DNA of 24,086 nucleotides from Thecamonas trahens ATCC 50062. Its lineage: Eukaryota; Apusozoa; Apusomonadida; Apusomonadidae. Where the stretch lies: positions 23,109-47,194 of the forward strand of contig NW_013657628.1 of assembly GCF_000142905.1 (NCBI RefSeq), given 5' to 3'. Position numbers and translations under genes: made by a program. Of the stretch, positions 1 to 10,197 are shown in pieces. Below the pieces are notes generated by a model that worked only from the letters and a program-made list of their open reading frames with translations, was not told the origin of the DNA and did no database searches. The first letter of the stretch is position 1, and every line of letters starts with the position of its first letter.

Positions 1-49
1 CCCCCCCCTTGCCACGAATATATAATCACAACCAAACCGTCTCGAAGTA

Positions 50-108
<59 letters not shown>

Positions 109-133
109 GGGGAGAGGGGGGGGGGGGGGGGGG
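50..133. repeat. (TA)n microsatellite followed by an 18-G run
   Basis: Alternating TA runs from about 50 to 105 with a single interrupting C. After a short GA-rich spacer comes an unbroken run of 18 G at 116-133. No coding signal is visible; apparent ORFs here translate to Tyr/Ile dipeptides only. Runs like this are prone to slippage and assembly error, so the exact lengths should not be trusted. Confidence 0.9.
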
Positions 134-142
134 CACTGCTTC

Positions 143-325
143 TCACTTTGCTGGTGGGATAGTATGCGTACCATGGTCGGGCGCGGGTGTGCTCGGGTGA
201 AGAGGACTGACTGGCGAGGCCGTGGCAGAGACTTCTGCCAATTGCGCACGAGCGGAAGAATCGACCACAGCGAACAAAGCGAGCAATGCTTCCACAACTG
301 ATTGTCGCCTGACGTACTTACCCAT
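143..325 (-). CDS. Possible 5' exon or 60-aa ORF of an unidentified minus-strand gene
   Basis: An ATG at 325 opens a 60-codon frame that ends at 143. Its translation starts MGKYVRRQSVVEALLALFAV and reads like an ordinary helical protein rather than a shadow. A GTACGC donor, the same hexamer used by the RapGAP gene's intron, lies at 171. An exon 325-172 could therefore continue into DNA left of the window. It lies 37 bp beyond the stop of the WDR44-like gene on the same strand, so it may equally be that gene's 3' UTR. I recognise no family. The evidence is the open frame and the donor only. Confidence 0.25.
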   Translation of the reverse strand: MGKYVRRQSVVEALLALFAVVDSSARAQLAEVSATASPVSPLHPSTPAPDHGTHTIPPAK

Positions 326-362
326 GTGGGGCAGGGTGATCACGTTTACCAACGCTCGTTTA

Positions 363-2487
363 TCAGCCGCGACTCTTGGTCCGGGCATGGGAGAGCGCCT
401 TGGCTTTGGCCTTGGGCTTGGCCTTGGACTTGGAGAGCGAGCGCGACCGGGTGTGGCCGCGGCCGGACGTCTCGCCGCCGCCCGATGCGGATGCCGATGC
501 CGACGCCGATGCCGACGCCTCGCCGGCGCTTGCTCCGGGCGGGGCGAGCGACGCCGCTGGCGGAACAGGCATGTTGATATGAACCTTGAGCAGGCCGTCA
601 TACGAGGCCGAGACGATCATCTGCCCTCGCGCCGCCTCGGCACCGTCGAGCGGGTCGGTGACAGTCCCGCCACCGGCAGCAAGCGGGACAAACATGGCGA
701 CAGTGGCGGCGTCGTCATGGAGTGTCACGGCCTCAAACGACTCGGACCGGTCCTTGCGCTGCATGGAGCTAAAGAACGACGACTTGGCCACGTTGGTCGG
801 CACCGTCCGGTACATGTACACCGCCCCGTCCTCCGAGCCGGTAACAACAAACTTGCCGGTCTCCGAGAATGAGGCTTTGATCTGCAGCTCGGCGTTGACA
901 AAGCCCTTGTACTTGCAAAACTCAGACCAGTCGTCGAGGTTGTACATTCGCAGCCGCGAGTCGTTGGTCGAGATGAGCACCTTGCTCCCATCGGGATGAA
1001 AGGCAATGCCGGTGATCTTGGAGCCCGACGCGTTCTTGCCACGCGACGACCGGACATGGAGCGAGGTGCAGAAAACGAGGGTGGCCTTGGCGTCGAGGTC
1101 GTAGATGATGCAGTGCCCGTTCATAAGCCCAGCAAACACCTTGGTTCCATCTGGCGAGATTGCCGTCGCCGTGATGTAGTCGGCGGTCTCCTGCAACGCC
1201 ACCTCACGGTTGGTCCGCAAGTTCCACACTCGCAGCTTGCGGTCAAACGAGGCCGAGATGAACACCTCCTCATTGCTCGGGTGAAACGCCACTGCCGTCA
1301 CGAGGTCGACATGCTTGAAGAGCGCAAGCATGCCTGGCCGATCAACGTGCCACAGCCGGACAGTCTTGTCGCGCGAGGCTGAGAGCAGAAAGTTCGACTG
1401 CGACCACGCGAGATCGAGAATGTCCGCGTTGTGGGCGGTGTACTCGCGGAACGGAGTCGGGTCAAGGAGCAAGCTCCCGTTGCTCTCTGCCAGCCGCCAC
1501 ACCCGCACCACCATGTCCTGCCCACCTGTAGCCAGATACATGCCGTCGGGCGAAAAGTGCGCCACCCAGATGGCACCGATGTGTGCGTCGAGCACCTGCA
1601 GCTCCAGAAGCCGGTCCCATTCCTCCACGGTCAGCTTGTTCACCCGTGACGGCGCAAATGTCACTTCCTCGCTCTCAGGCGGCGTCGATGGGCCCTTGCC
1701 CTTGCCCTTGCCCTTGCCCTGGATGCTGGCAGGCACAGTGCCTGCCTCGCCGTCCGGTCCCACCGTCGTCACTCCTGCAAGCGCCGTTTTCTCGTCCACC
1801 GTTGAGTTGTCGTCAAGGCACTTGACAAAGAGCACAAACTCACCGTTCTCGTCGATCGCCCCGTACTCGGGCGCGATCGGTAGCGCCACTCCGCTACCGC
1901 ACGCTGCGCCACCAGAGCTGCTCGAGCTGCTGCACCCGCCGTCCGAGCCCGAGCCTGACATGCTTTCTACACCGTCGCCGCCATTGTCATCGCCGCCGGA
2001 AGATGCCTCACACGTCGACGACACATCGCCCGTCGACGCGCCACCCGTCGATGCCCCGCCCGTTGACACCGAGTCGTGCGTCAGCTGCCGGAGCGGCCGC
2101 ATGCGAAACTTGGCCTCGCCCTCACCATTCCCTGGACCAGCCCCACCAAGATCTGTACCATCTCCACCATCAATGGCATCCTGTCCGCCGTCTGCTTTGC
2201 TAGCGTCCAGCTCTACCATTCCCTCGTCCGCCACCTGGCCGTCGTCGTTGTCGAGCCCCACCAAGTAGTCCTGCACACACACACACACACACACATACAT
2301 ACACACACACACACACGCATGCTCCACCATGAGAACCACCCCCCCCCTTCCCCCTCCACACACACATACACATACACTAGCCCCCTCGCCCCCGCCTCGC
2401 CCCCGCCTCGCCCTGCCTCCTCCCGCCATCTGCACATACCTCTGCAGACAGGAACAACTCGTCGTCGTCAGTCTCTGTGTGCGACAT
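363..2487 (-). CDS. WDR44-like WD40-repeat protein (two exons)
   Basis: Exons 2487-2440 and 2270-363 give about 651 aa. The ATG at 2487 has an ACC context and encodes a short acidic start (MSHTETDDDELFLSAE) joined in phase 0 to DYLVGLD, like the acidic N-terminus of WDR44-type proteins. Residues 20-240 are a low-complexity Ser/Gly/Asp linker with a KGKGKGKG run. WD repeats span about 244-590; clear ones contain DKTVRLWHV and DRKLRVWNL. The segment VRSSRGKNASGSKITGI followed by STNDSRLRMYNL and KYKGFVN matches a signature of WDR44 (rabphilin-11), a Rab11 effector on recycling endosomes. The tail after residue 590 is Ser/Ala then Lys/Arg-rich. Human WDR44 is longer (about 913 aa), mainly in the linker. 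Rab11 binding is inferred; the family call is strong. Confidence 0.92.
2271..2439 (-). other. Intron of the WDR44-like gene, with a (TG)n run
   Basis: Donor GTATGTGC at 2439 and acceptor GTGTGCAG ending at 2271, 169 bp, phase 0. The 3' half is a (TG)n microsatellite (about 2274-2316) that acts as the tract before the acceptor. A G run lies in the middle on the coding strand. Reading through gives only Cys/Val repeats, which supports splicing. Confidence 0.85.
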
Positions 2488-2948
2488 GGTCACCACTCGC
2501 AGGCCCTGTTGGGTATCTGTAAGCACACTACTCCCTGTGCCTGCACCTGGCTACCCCCTTACGTCCTACGCTGCCCCAGCGAGTGCAGTCTGCTATCACC
2601 AACTTCTCCTCCTCCTCCTCCTCCTCCTCCTCCTCCTGGTCGCTGTCGCCGCGGTGGTCCCGCCGGCTATCGCCGACCAAACTGCCGACCAAACAACCCA
2701 ATACCTCCGCACCAACCAGCCGCCCGCCCAAGCCCACCACGCAGCCCATGGGCGAGAGGCTCGACCATCACACCTCCAGCCGACCTCACCCACTACATCT
2801 ACTCTCTACTCGCACTATCCATCCATCAACCACCAACCCATCCGATCTTGTTGTAGGTACATGATCTACATACCCCCACTCGGCATTGGCCAGATGCGGT
2901 ATGCCAAACACAGCCCATCACTCGACTCCGCCACCGCCGTCACCACCG
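2488..2948. promoter_or_regulatory. Divergent upstream region of the WDR44-like and CAP-Gly genes
   Basis: About 460 bp between two divergent start codons, presumably holding both promoters. It contains a (CTC)n triplet run at 2605-2638 and long CA/CC-rich stretches. No clear TATA box, tRNA or conserved ORF is seen. An in-frame ATG at 2901 could extend the CAP-Gly protein by 16 residues. Confidence 0.5.
2605..2638. repeat. (CTC)n trinucleotide microsatellite
   Basis: About eleven CTC/CCT units in a row, in non-coding DNA between two divergent genes. Confidence 0.9.
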
Positions 2949-5013
2949 ATGGCGTCGTCATTCGAGGCCGACGCCCGGATGCTGTCGTCGACTGAGGATC
3001 TCTCCGCGGAACTTGTGGACGTAGCGGAGGATGTACTTGCCGGTGACTACACCCCCGTCCACCACCATCCTGCCCATGGCCACACCAGCCATCGTCTCCA
3101 TGTCGGTGCCCAGGTCTCCACCCTCGACCAGCAGTACGGCACCGTCTGCTTTGTGGGCAAGGTCCACTTTGCCACAGGTCGCTGGGTCGGCCTCGACCTT
3201 GGCAAGCCAAGTACGTACCCCTCCCCTCCCTTCATCCCCCCTCCCCCTCCCTGCCCTGTCATCCCGTCCCTCCCCCCCTCCTCCCCCCTCCCCCTCTCCC
3301 CGTTCCGTCTGTCCTGCCAAACTCGCCGTTTTTCGCGCTCCCGGCTCCGCCCCCTGTCCCTCCTCTTGCCCCTCCCCGCCCGCCCGCCCCTGAAAGCCAC
3401 GTACAGAGCACACCAAGCCAAACCACCACCTCTCACCACCACTGCATTCCTTGTACTACTTCCCTCTCTGTCTGCGTCTGCTTTTTCTCCCGTCTACCAA
3501 TCTCAATCTCTTGCATACCACTCACTTTACCTCACCTGACGTCCCCCCCTGGTATGCTCATTACGTGGAATCGTTTTTGTGATGCGCTGGTGTAGTCGGG
3601 AGGAACAGTGGCACTGTCGAGGGCGTGCAGTACTTTACCACAGAACGGAAGCATGGGCTCTTTGTTCGTGAGTCCGACTGCTTGTTGGTCAAGCCGGCGG
3701 CAGACGCTGGCCAAGACCACGGCTTTGTGCCCTTTGACTACTCGGACGCTCGTGAGGCATTGGTGCCAGTGCCGGCCATGCCCACCGCGATGGCTGCAGG
3801 TGACGACAGTACATACGAGTGCTCGGAGGATGCAGTTGTCGAACACGATCGCGACTCGATGAAGACCCTCTCCGAGTCGGCACTGAGCGACGATGACTCG
3901 CCCCGGGTGGCAGTCGCGCCGGTGGCGGCGGCTGCCGAGGCCGCCGAAGCTGCGCCGCGCGAGCACGAGCGCAAGCAACGCCGCCGCCGCCGCGGCAAGT
4001 CGTCGCGGGCCGAGGCCGCCGCCCCGGCTGCCGCTGCCGCCGGAGTCGGGCTTGCTGCAGGCGCCGCTGCTGGCGCCGCGGTGGCAACCAAGAGCCGGGC
4101 CGGCGAGCCGGACTCGGTCCCGGTTCCCTCGCAGACCTTTATGGATCCGTTTGAAGAGTCGGACCTACGCGCGTTTGGCGTCGACGCCGACGGCGTTGTT
4201 CACGACGTCGCCGACGCCAGCGGCGAGTCTGACGAAGACGAGGCTTCCGAGCCGGAGAAGGAGCTCTTCACCGGGCCGGGCGCCGGAGTCTTCAACTTTG
4301 ACCACTACGAGCTGACGTCAAAGAAGATTGGCGTCACCTCGTGGCGGTGCTGCGGCCGCGACGTCGACACCATGGACACCGCGGCCATCATCGACGTCGA
4401 GCTCTTCCAGAACTGCCTCCACCGCCGCAAGAACCGCGGCATCATCACCGTGTACTCGCAGGACGCCACCACGCCAATTGTGCGTATGAAGGTGCCCAAC
4501 GCGGTCGAGCTCTTCCACGAGCTCCGCTCGTACATCTCGACCAAGCGCCGCGGCGAGGTCACAGAGGTTGTCAACCAGAAGCTCCTCTACGAAGGCGCCT
4601 TCCACTCGACATGCTGGGGCTATGGCTGCTGCTGCCGTGTGTGCGACTGCTGCGAGACCCACGACGAGTTCAAGATCACCAACCTGACCGCGTCTAAGCA
4701 CACCCGCTCCTGCTGCTACTCGGACCACCAGCAGGTCTCCATGCGCCGGGTGTATGACCTCTCGCTCGACCTCGTCTGCCTCTGCTCCTGCTGCGGCAAG
4801 CGCTGCGACCGCGGCTTTATCACCGCCCATACCTTTGACATGTCGCACCCGACCTTCCGCATCAAGGTCGTTGGCGGCGACAAGGCCGAGAAGCTCTTCA
4901 ACTCGATGTCGCGCTACGTCGATCTCAAGAAGGCCGCCCTCCTCCATTGGGAGAAGAACCGCACCGCCAACATTATCTCAGAGGCCCACAACCTGCGTCC
5001 GCGCAAGCCGTAA
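2949..5013 (+). CDS. CAP-Gly protein with two C-terminal bacterial-PH-like domains
   Basis: Exons 2949-3210 and 3596-5013 give 559 aa; an in-frame ATG at 2901 is the alternative start. The CAP-Gly domain (about 51-118) is interrupted by the intron: VGAQVSTLDQQYGTV and GRWVGLDLGKP in exon 1, then GRNSGTVEGVQYF and HGLFVRESD in exon 2. The GRNSG replaces the usual GKNDG. CAP-Gly domains bind EEY/F tails of tubulin and EB proteins, so a microtubule role is expected. A charged Ala/Glu/Arg linker (about 150-300) follows. Two related domains end the protein, about 308-405 and 410-535. Each has the bPH2 pattern of a RGxIT strand, a P-x-[VF]-R-[MI]-K-V strand and a final helix (VELFHELRSYI; AEKLFNSMSRYV). 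Cysteines cluster in the second domain (GYGCCCRVCDCC, LVCLCSCCGKRCDRG). CAP-Gly is firm; the PH-like assignment is pattern-based. Confidence 0.85.
3211..3595 (+). other. Phase-1 intron inside the CAP-Gly coding region, pyrimidine-rich
   Basis: Donor GTACGTACC at 3211 and acceptor GGTGTAG ending at 3595, 385 bp. It is the longest intron seen here and is almost entirely C/T runs. Splicing joins CCA-A to TC-GGG, giving GKP-I-GRNSG. That restores an intact CAP-Gly domain, so the junction is well supported. Confidence 0.88.
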
Positions 5014-5056
5014 ACACACTCGCATGCACACGCCAGCAAGCCCTGTTTACTCTCTC

Positions 5057-8049
5057 TCATGCCTGCCATCGCCGTGCCCGAACCGCTCGGCCTTGGTTTG
5101 GCCTCGGCCGAAAGTCGACGCCGGTGACTGGGCAAATGTGCGGATCACGACAGCATTTGAGGTGGACAACAACCTCGTTGGGGTACCGCGCAAACACATT
5201 CGAGCCAAGCCGCTTGTGGCAGACCGAGCAAAGCGTCTCGTGGTTCACCACCGACCGCGGCGCCCGGGCCTTGGCCGCCGCAAGCGCCACCTGCATGTGC
5301 ACCGATCGGTTGAGCGCCGCGCTCACCGCCGCCCGCCGCTGCGCCGCCACCTTGCGACGCAGCGCCGTCACGAGGTAGTCGCCGATCCGCGCTACAGGCA
5401 TCGACGGCGGGAGCAAGTCAAGGACTTGGCTTGGCGGAAAGTGCACTCCGTGTGAGGAGAGGAGCGCCACAACCTGCGCCTCGAGCGCTCTCGCCCGTGG
5501 CGCCGGCGTTCCTTCAGGAGGCGTCAGGTACGCCGCGAGGAGCGCCATCCAAACGTCCGACGCCACCACACCAAGCGTCGAGAGCGGGACTCCCAGCCGC
5601 TCGGCCTGCGCCTTTTCGTGAACGTAAACCTCGTGGATAGCAGCGCAATATGCAAGCGCACCGGCGTCGTCGGTCTCGTCGTGGACAAGAACCCGGAGCG
5701 CGGCGTTGTGGTGGCCAACTTTGCGGTAGAGCGCCACAAGCTCGGTGGTGAGTCCGCCAATGTCCTTGACCCGCTCAAGGATGAGATCAACGTCGTAGAA
5801 AGGGAGCTCCTCCAGCGCTCCCAAGAGTCGCGCCCGGAGCGCTGCCTCGCTGCACGCGGGCGCGCCCGGGTGAGCCGTACAAGCTTCCGCCATGGCAGCA
5901 GCCTGGACTGGATCGCGGCATGCCGCCACGCTGTCGACATAGATGTTGACCAGTCGGGTGTGATACTGCTCGTGCGCAACGTGGTATGCGCTCACCATGT
6001 GCGCCAGGTATGCCGCTTGAAGCGCGTGCCACGGCAGCGGCTCGAACTTGGCCAGGAAGGCGAGGACCGAGTCATGGTCGAGCGGAACACTACGCGTCGG
6101 GGAGACAAACACGTCCAGAGCTGCAAAAGTGTCGGCCTGCAGCAGCGCAGGCGCAAACTTGGCAATGAGCTCCCAGCTCGCGTCGCTGCCGCCCTCGAGT
6201 GACGCGAGCACGTCGATGGCCGGCCGGGCTCCGCCCGAGGACGGGTCGATGCACTCGCCCGCTACAATCGTCGCCCACACCTCGAGCGCCTCGGTGTAGT
6301 TACCGACGGAGGCCTCGAGTGCAGCAAGCGCGTCGTACGGCCCGGTTCGGGTCCGGGTGTCGATGGCCGCTCGCAGCGCTGCCCGTGCGTCGTCGACCAG
6401 CACCGCGTTCGCGCCGGTGAGAAGCGGCCGGAGCTTGTGCGGCGACTTGGAAATGTACAACCTCAGCAGCGCAGTGTCCACTGCTTGTGCCACCAGAGGC
6501 TCAAGTGGCTCGCCGCGGGCGGCGACCGTCCGCTGGTCTTCCAGAAACGCCACCAGCAGCGGATGCGCCTTGTGTGGCGCCTGGGCAGAGAGCTTGCGCT
6601 GGATGGCGTGAAGCGGACGGGTCCGCGACTCGTATCTGGCCTGGCTCTGCGGGAGCATGTCAAAGACGTGGAGCAGGTCGCGCGCGTCAACAGTGGAGAG
6701 GGCAAAGAACTGAAAGGCCCGCTCGTAGTTGGCGTCGACAAGGGCTTGGAAAGCAATGTTCTCGTAGAGGAGCTGCATCTGCTTGTCGCGGGTCGGCACC
6801 GACGCCGGCACGCGGATCTGGAACAGCATGATGGCGTCGTCGAACCGTCGCGCGCGGATGAGCTCTGCGAGCTGAGCCTCGAACGAGATCTTGAGCCCGA
6901 GCCAGACCCGGGCGCCCGAGAAGAGCGTGAGGACGGAGCCGGTCGACCCGATGTGAGTCGCCTCGGGCAACGAGAGCGTCTGGTGGATGGCGGCGTCCTC
7001 GACCGAGCGAACCTCAACCAGCCCGTCGTGGAGGCCGATGAGATTCGGCCAGGCGACCGCCACCGCTGACGGCGGCTGCGACCACGTCACCGTATGGCCC
7101 GAGAGCGAGCCGTCGAGGTTGTAGCACACGCCCATGTTGTTGTGGACTACCAAAATAAGGCCGACGCCCGGGACCGGCGCCATGAGCAACGACGAAGTGC
7201 TCGCTGTGGCGCCCGATGACGACGACGCAAAGGGATTCAGCGTGGTGAGCATGGCTGAGGTCATGGCGGCCGCGTCGGCGGTGATCGAGGTCAGCGAGGT
7301 CGGAGCCACTTCGCGCGAACAGAGCGTCGTCGTGATACCCGACTTGACCGAGATGGCCGAGATCTCACGCTTGTATCCAAGCGCAAGCGTGTCGCCATAC
7401 CAGGCGATGGAGAGGACCGGGCCGGGTAGGCCCGCAAACTCTTTGACCGGCACATAGTCGCCGATGGTGGTGGAGAACTCGTACACGTACGCCCGCTTCT
7501 TTGTCACTGCCACAAGCTTTCGCCCAGACTTGGCGTCGAGCGCAATGCAGAGAACGTGTCGCGGCGAGGGAAATGGCGGCGAGACCGCCTTGAGGCTCAC
7601 GGCATCCAGGACGACCACGGTCTCGCCGACGAGGACCACCAAATGGCCTGCGGCTTTCAGCGGGAGAATAGTCTCGATCTTCTTCTTCCCGCCCACGTTC
7701 TTCTTGATCTCCAAAGTCGATCTCGCGGTATCTGCCTCTGCCACGCCGACTCCTGCCGACGACGCCGAAGCTGACGCCGAGACCGCTGCCGCCGCCGAAG
7801 ACGCTGCCGCCGAAGCTTCCAAAGACTGCGAGAGTTCCGACTCAAAGGCATACTTGAGCACATCGCCAGTACTTGTACCCACATACACCGTCGAGCCATC
7901 AGCAGCTGTACTCGCTGCCGTCACCCGTGCCTTCTTCCCGGCCACTCGGTCCACGACCTACGAGAAGAGGCGGTGCCATGTGTGAGTGGAGGGACAGGGG
8001 GGGGGGGAGGGAGGCGACATACCTTCAGTAGCCGGAACAGTGGGTACAT
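5057..8049 (-). CDS. Vps39/Vam6-type vacuolar sorting protein (CNH, clathrin repeat, C-terminal zinc motif)
   Basis: Exons 8049-8023 (MYPLFRLLK) and 7957-5057 give 975 aa. The N-terminal about 330 residues form a CNH beta-propeller (GSTVYVGTSTGDVLKY, GRKLVAVTKKRAYVYEF, DTLALGYKREI). An alpha-solenoid with clathrin-type repeats follows (AELIRARRFDDAIMLFQI). The last about 60 residues hold the Vps39 domain-2 motif CSVCHKRLGSNVFARYPN with a downstream VVVHLKCC pair. This layout is shared by Vps39/Vam6 (HOPS) and Vps3/TGFBRAP1 (CORVET), tethers that link Rab-marked membranes to SNARE fusion. The FARYPN-VVVH wording favours Vps39 over TGFBRAP1. It is about 90 aa longer than human VPS39. Its stop lies 43 bp from the stop of the CAP-Gly gene, tail to tail. 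Confidence 0.9.
7958..8022 (-). other. Intron of the Vps39-like gene
   Basis: Donor GTATGTCGCC at 8022 and acceptor CTCGTAG ending at 7958, 65 bp, phase 0, with a C run in the middle on the coding strand. Exon 1 supplies the only suitable ATG; without it the large frame begins at a GTG. Confidence 0.78.
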
Positions 8050-8688
8050 GGTCAGCAGACCAGCAGTGAGCGGAGTGTGGTGGTGGCGGTGGTGAGAGTG
8101 GTCAGGTGGTGGGAGTGGCTGGCGGTCAGTGGCTGGCGGTCGGTGGCTGGCGGTCGGTGGCTGGCGGTCGGTGGCTGGCGGTCGGTGGCTGGCGGTCGGT
8201 GGCTGGCGGTCAGCGGCTGGCGGTCAGCGGCTGGCGGTCAGCGGCTGGGCTGGCGGTCGCACTCGCCAAGTTCCGGCCTGCCGCCTGCTAGTTTGTTGCA
8301 TGGATGGGGATGTAGAGGAGGTGGTGATGGTTGAGTAGTGGGTGGGTGTGGTGATAAGGCGCGGCGATTAAAAAAGTGTGAAGTATACGACATGATCACC
8401 TCTACACCATCCGATCATCATCCTCTATCGACAGACCACCTCGCCATCCGCCGTCTCCCTCCCCCGCACCCACCACACCGCCACCGTCAACGACAACAGA
8501 CAACAGGCACACTCACCCAGTCATGTGTTTCCCCCCTGCGATGACTCGATCAGCTCGAACAGTACTAATCGCCATCGCCATCGGCTGCGGCTCGGCCATT
8601 GGCTCGGTCGGCTCGTTTGGCTCTTCGAGGCCATCTCTGGCGAGGAAGGCGAGCACAGGACGGCACAGCTCACGCACCACCAGCAGCC
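8050..8688. promoter_or_regulatory. Divergent upstream region of the Vps39-like gene and eIF3m
   Basis: About 640 bp between two divergent starts. It holds the 14-bp minisatellite (8114-8258), then an A-rich patch (ATTAAAAAAG near 8368) and AGTATACG near 8383 that could serve as core-promoter elements. CA/CC-rich sequence leads to the eIF3m start. A 62-codon ORF (8523-8711) overlaps the eIF3m ATG in another frame and resembles no protein I know. No tRNA is seen. Confidence 0.5.
8114..8258. repeat. 14-bp tandem minisatellite, about 10 copies
   Basis: Head-to-tail units of RGYGGCTGGCGGTC. Copies 1-2 begin AGTGG, copies 3-7 begin GGTGG, and copies 8-10 begin AGCGG. The last copy carries a 5-nt insertion (GGCTGGGCTGGCGG). 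The block-wise variants point to local duplication. It begins 64 bp upstream of the Vps39-like start codon and is G-rich on the + strand. Confidence 0.95.
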
Positions 8689-10161
8689 ATGGCTACGCTG
8701 ACGTTTATTGAGCTCAACGAGCAAGAGCAGGTATGTTAACGGGAGAGGACGCCCAACCTGGGTGTTGCTAGCTCCAGCTGAATGACCGTAGCCCTCGGTT
8801 GCCTCGGTCTCGTCCTTGTCGACGTTGTCCTCCATTTTCTGCTTGCCATCCCACCGTGGCCAGGGGGGGGGAGGGGGGGGGGGGCATGACCAAGACGGGG
8901 TGAAGGGGGAAGAGAGAGAGAATGGGCACATGGGGGACTTATGCTTATGGTGTTATGGGTAATGGCATGGTGTGGCGTACTTGGGTGGGGGGGAGGGAAT
9001 GCAGATTGTCGAGCTGCAGAGGTACCTCTCGCTGATTGTGGCCGATGCAGAGGCTGCAGAGGTCGCCGTGGCAAAGGTCCAGGCACTGGTGGAGAAGGGC
9101 GAGTGCGCAAAGGCTGTTGAGCTCATGCTGGATCAGGCCGGTGACCTCATCGCTGCTCCCGGTGCCAACGATTCCGTCGTGGGCAACTTTTCCATCTGGT
9201 CGTCTACCTCGCCCAGGCGTACCAGACCCTGCCCAAGGTTCTCGAGCGCATCGTGAACGAGGTCTCGGTGGCCGAGCTTGGCAAGCCTGTTGTCCAGCTC
9301 TCGGTCCTCAACATGGTGTACAACAAGCTGCCGTCGGGTCTGGAGCTCCGGTTTGATACGCTGATGAAGATGATTTCGCTCGCCCTGGAGAGCTCCAAGC
9401 TCCCGCTCATCAAGCCGCACCTGCTCAACTTTGGCAAGCTTGTGGCCGCGGCCTTTGCCGATGTGCCGGTCGCCAAGAAGCGTGCGGGTCTGCAGCTTGC
9501 GGCCAAGGCGCTGTCGTCGGTCGGTGCGCGTGCCGACGCCGCCGAACTCCGCTTCATGCTCCTGGACACGTACGACAACGACGATGCGTCGTCGGTGACC
9601 GAAGTCGAGTCGGTGGTTCTGCAGGTGGTCTCGGAGGCGCTCGACATGAACAACGTCTTCCAGTTTGATCACCTTCTCGAGCTCAAGGCCGTCGCCGCCT
9701 TTGCCACCCACGCCAACCCGCAGTACGTCCTCGTCCACCAGCTGCTCTCCGTCTTTGTCAACGGCTTTGTCACCGACTACACCGCACTGTACGACTCGTC
9801 GGCCGAGGCCAAGGACGTCGTCGACAACATGCTCGGCCTCTCGCACGAGCGCAACGTCGAGAAGATGCGCCTGCTCTCGCTCACCTCGCTCGCCGCCAAC
9901 ACCGAGATCATCCCTTACTCGCTCGTTTCGGCCACCCTTGACGTCGCGCCCGAGGACGTCGAGCGCTGGTGCATCAAGATCTCAAAGGCCAAGCTTGCCC
10001 GCGTCCGTATGGACCAGGCTTCCAAGGTCATCCACATCTCCCGCGCTACACAGCGCGTCTTTGAGCACTCGCACTGGGAGCTCCTCCGCGAGAAGCTCTC
10101 CGTCTGGGCCAAGGCCACCCGCGCCATGGTCGACGTCGTCCAGAACAACAAGAGCGGGTAA
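8689..10161 (+). CDS. EIF3M: Translation initiation factor eIF3 subunit M (PCI domain), frame broken by one base as given
   Basis: Exons 8689-8730 (MATLTFIELNEQEQ, GCCATGG Kozak) and 9005-10161. The start matches the eIF3m pattern of F-I-[DE]-x-x-E-x-[DE]-Q. The C-terminal half carries the family core: FQFDHLLELKAV, a long helix ending QLLSVFVNGFVTDY, LGLSHERNVEKMRLLSLTSL, then the winged-helix part LDVAPEDVERWCIKI and QRVFEHSHWELL. eIF3m is a core PCI subunit of eIF3, acting in the cytosol on the 40S ribosome. The frame shifts at 9188-9191: exon 2 reads in one frame to VVGNF, then the family-like HLVVYLAQAYQTLPKVLERI continues in the -1 frame. One extra base there would give about 399 aa (human 374). 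I read this as a sequence error or recent indel. The stop lies 36 bp from that of the convergent neighbour. Confidence 0.92.
8731..9004 (+). other. Intron of eIF3m with poly-G tracts
   Basis: Donor GTATGTTAAC at 8731 and acceptor AATGCAG ending at 9004, 274 bp, phase 0. Two long G runs separated by one A lie near 8866-8884. Splicing joins EQEQ to IVELQRYLSLIV. Confidence 0.88.
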
Positions 10162-10197
10162 AGGTAAACATTGTCATCCAGCCCCTGCCTCCTGCTT

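Noticed and set aside
9-200. 63-codon ORF on the + strand
   Set aside because: It is only the translation of the (TA)n and G runs into Tyr/Ile and Gly repeats.
1315-2268. 317-codon open frame on the + strand
   Set aside because: It is antisense to the WDR44-like gene. The translation is Ser/Pro/Ala low complexity with no domain, as expected of a complement of Gly/Ser/Asp-rich coding sequence.
4318-4947. 209-codon minus-strand ORF
   Set aside because: It is the complement of the PH-like region of the CAP-Gly gene, rich in Val/Ala/Glu/Asp with no motif.
8114-8258. CRISPR-like array
   Set aside because: Units are contiguous 14-bp repeats without spacers, in a eukaryotic promoter region. It is a minisatellite.
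9176-9216. A 41-bp phase-0 intron in eIF3m that would also repair the frame
   Set aside because: The donor GTCGTG does not match the GTATGT/GTACGY donors here, and the length is below every other intron. It would remove HLVVYLAQ, which matches the family. A missing base in the T4 tract is simpler.
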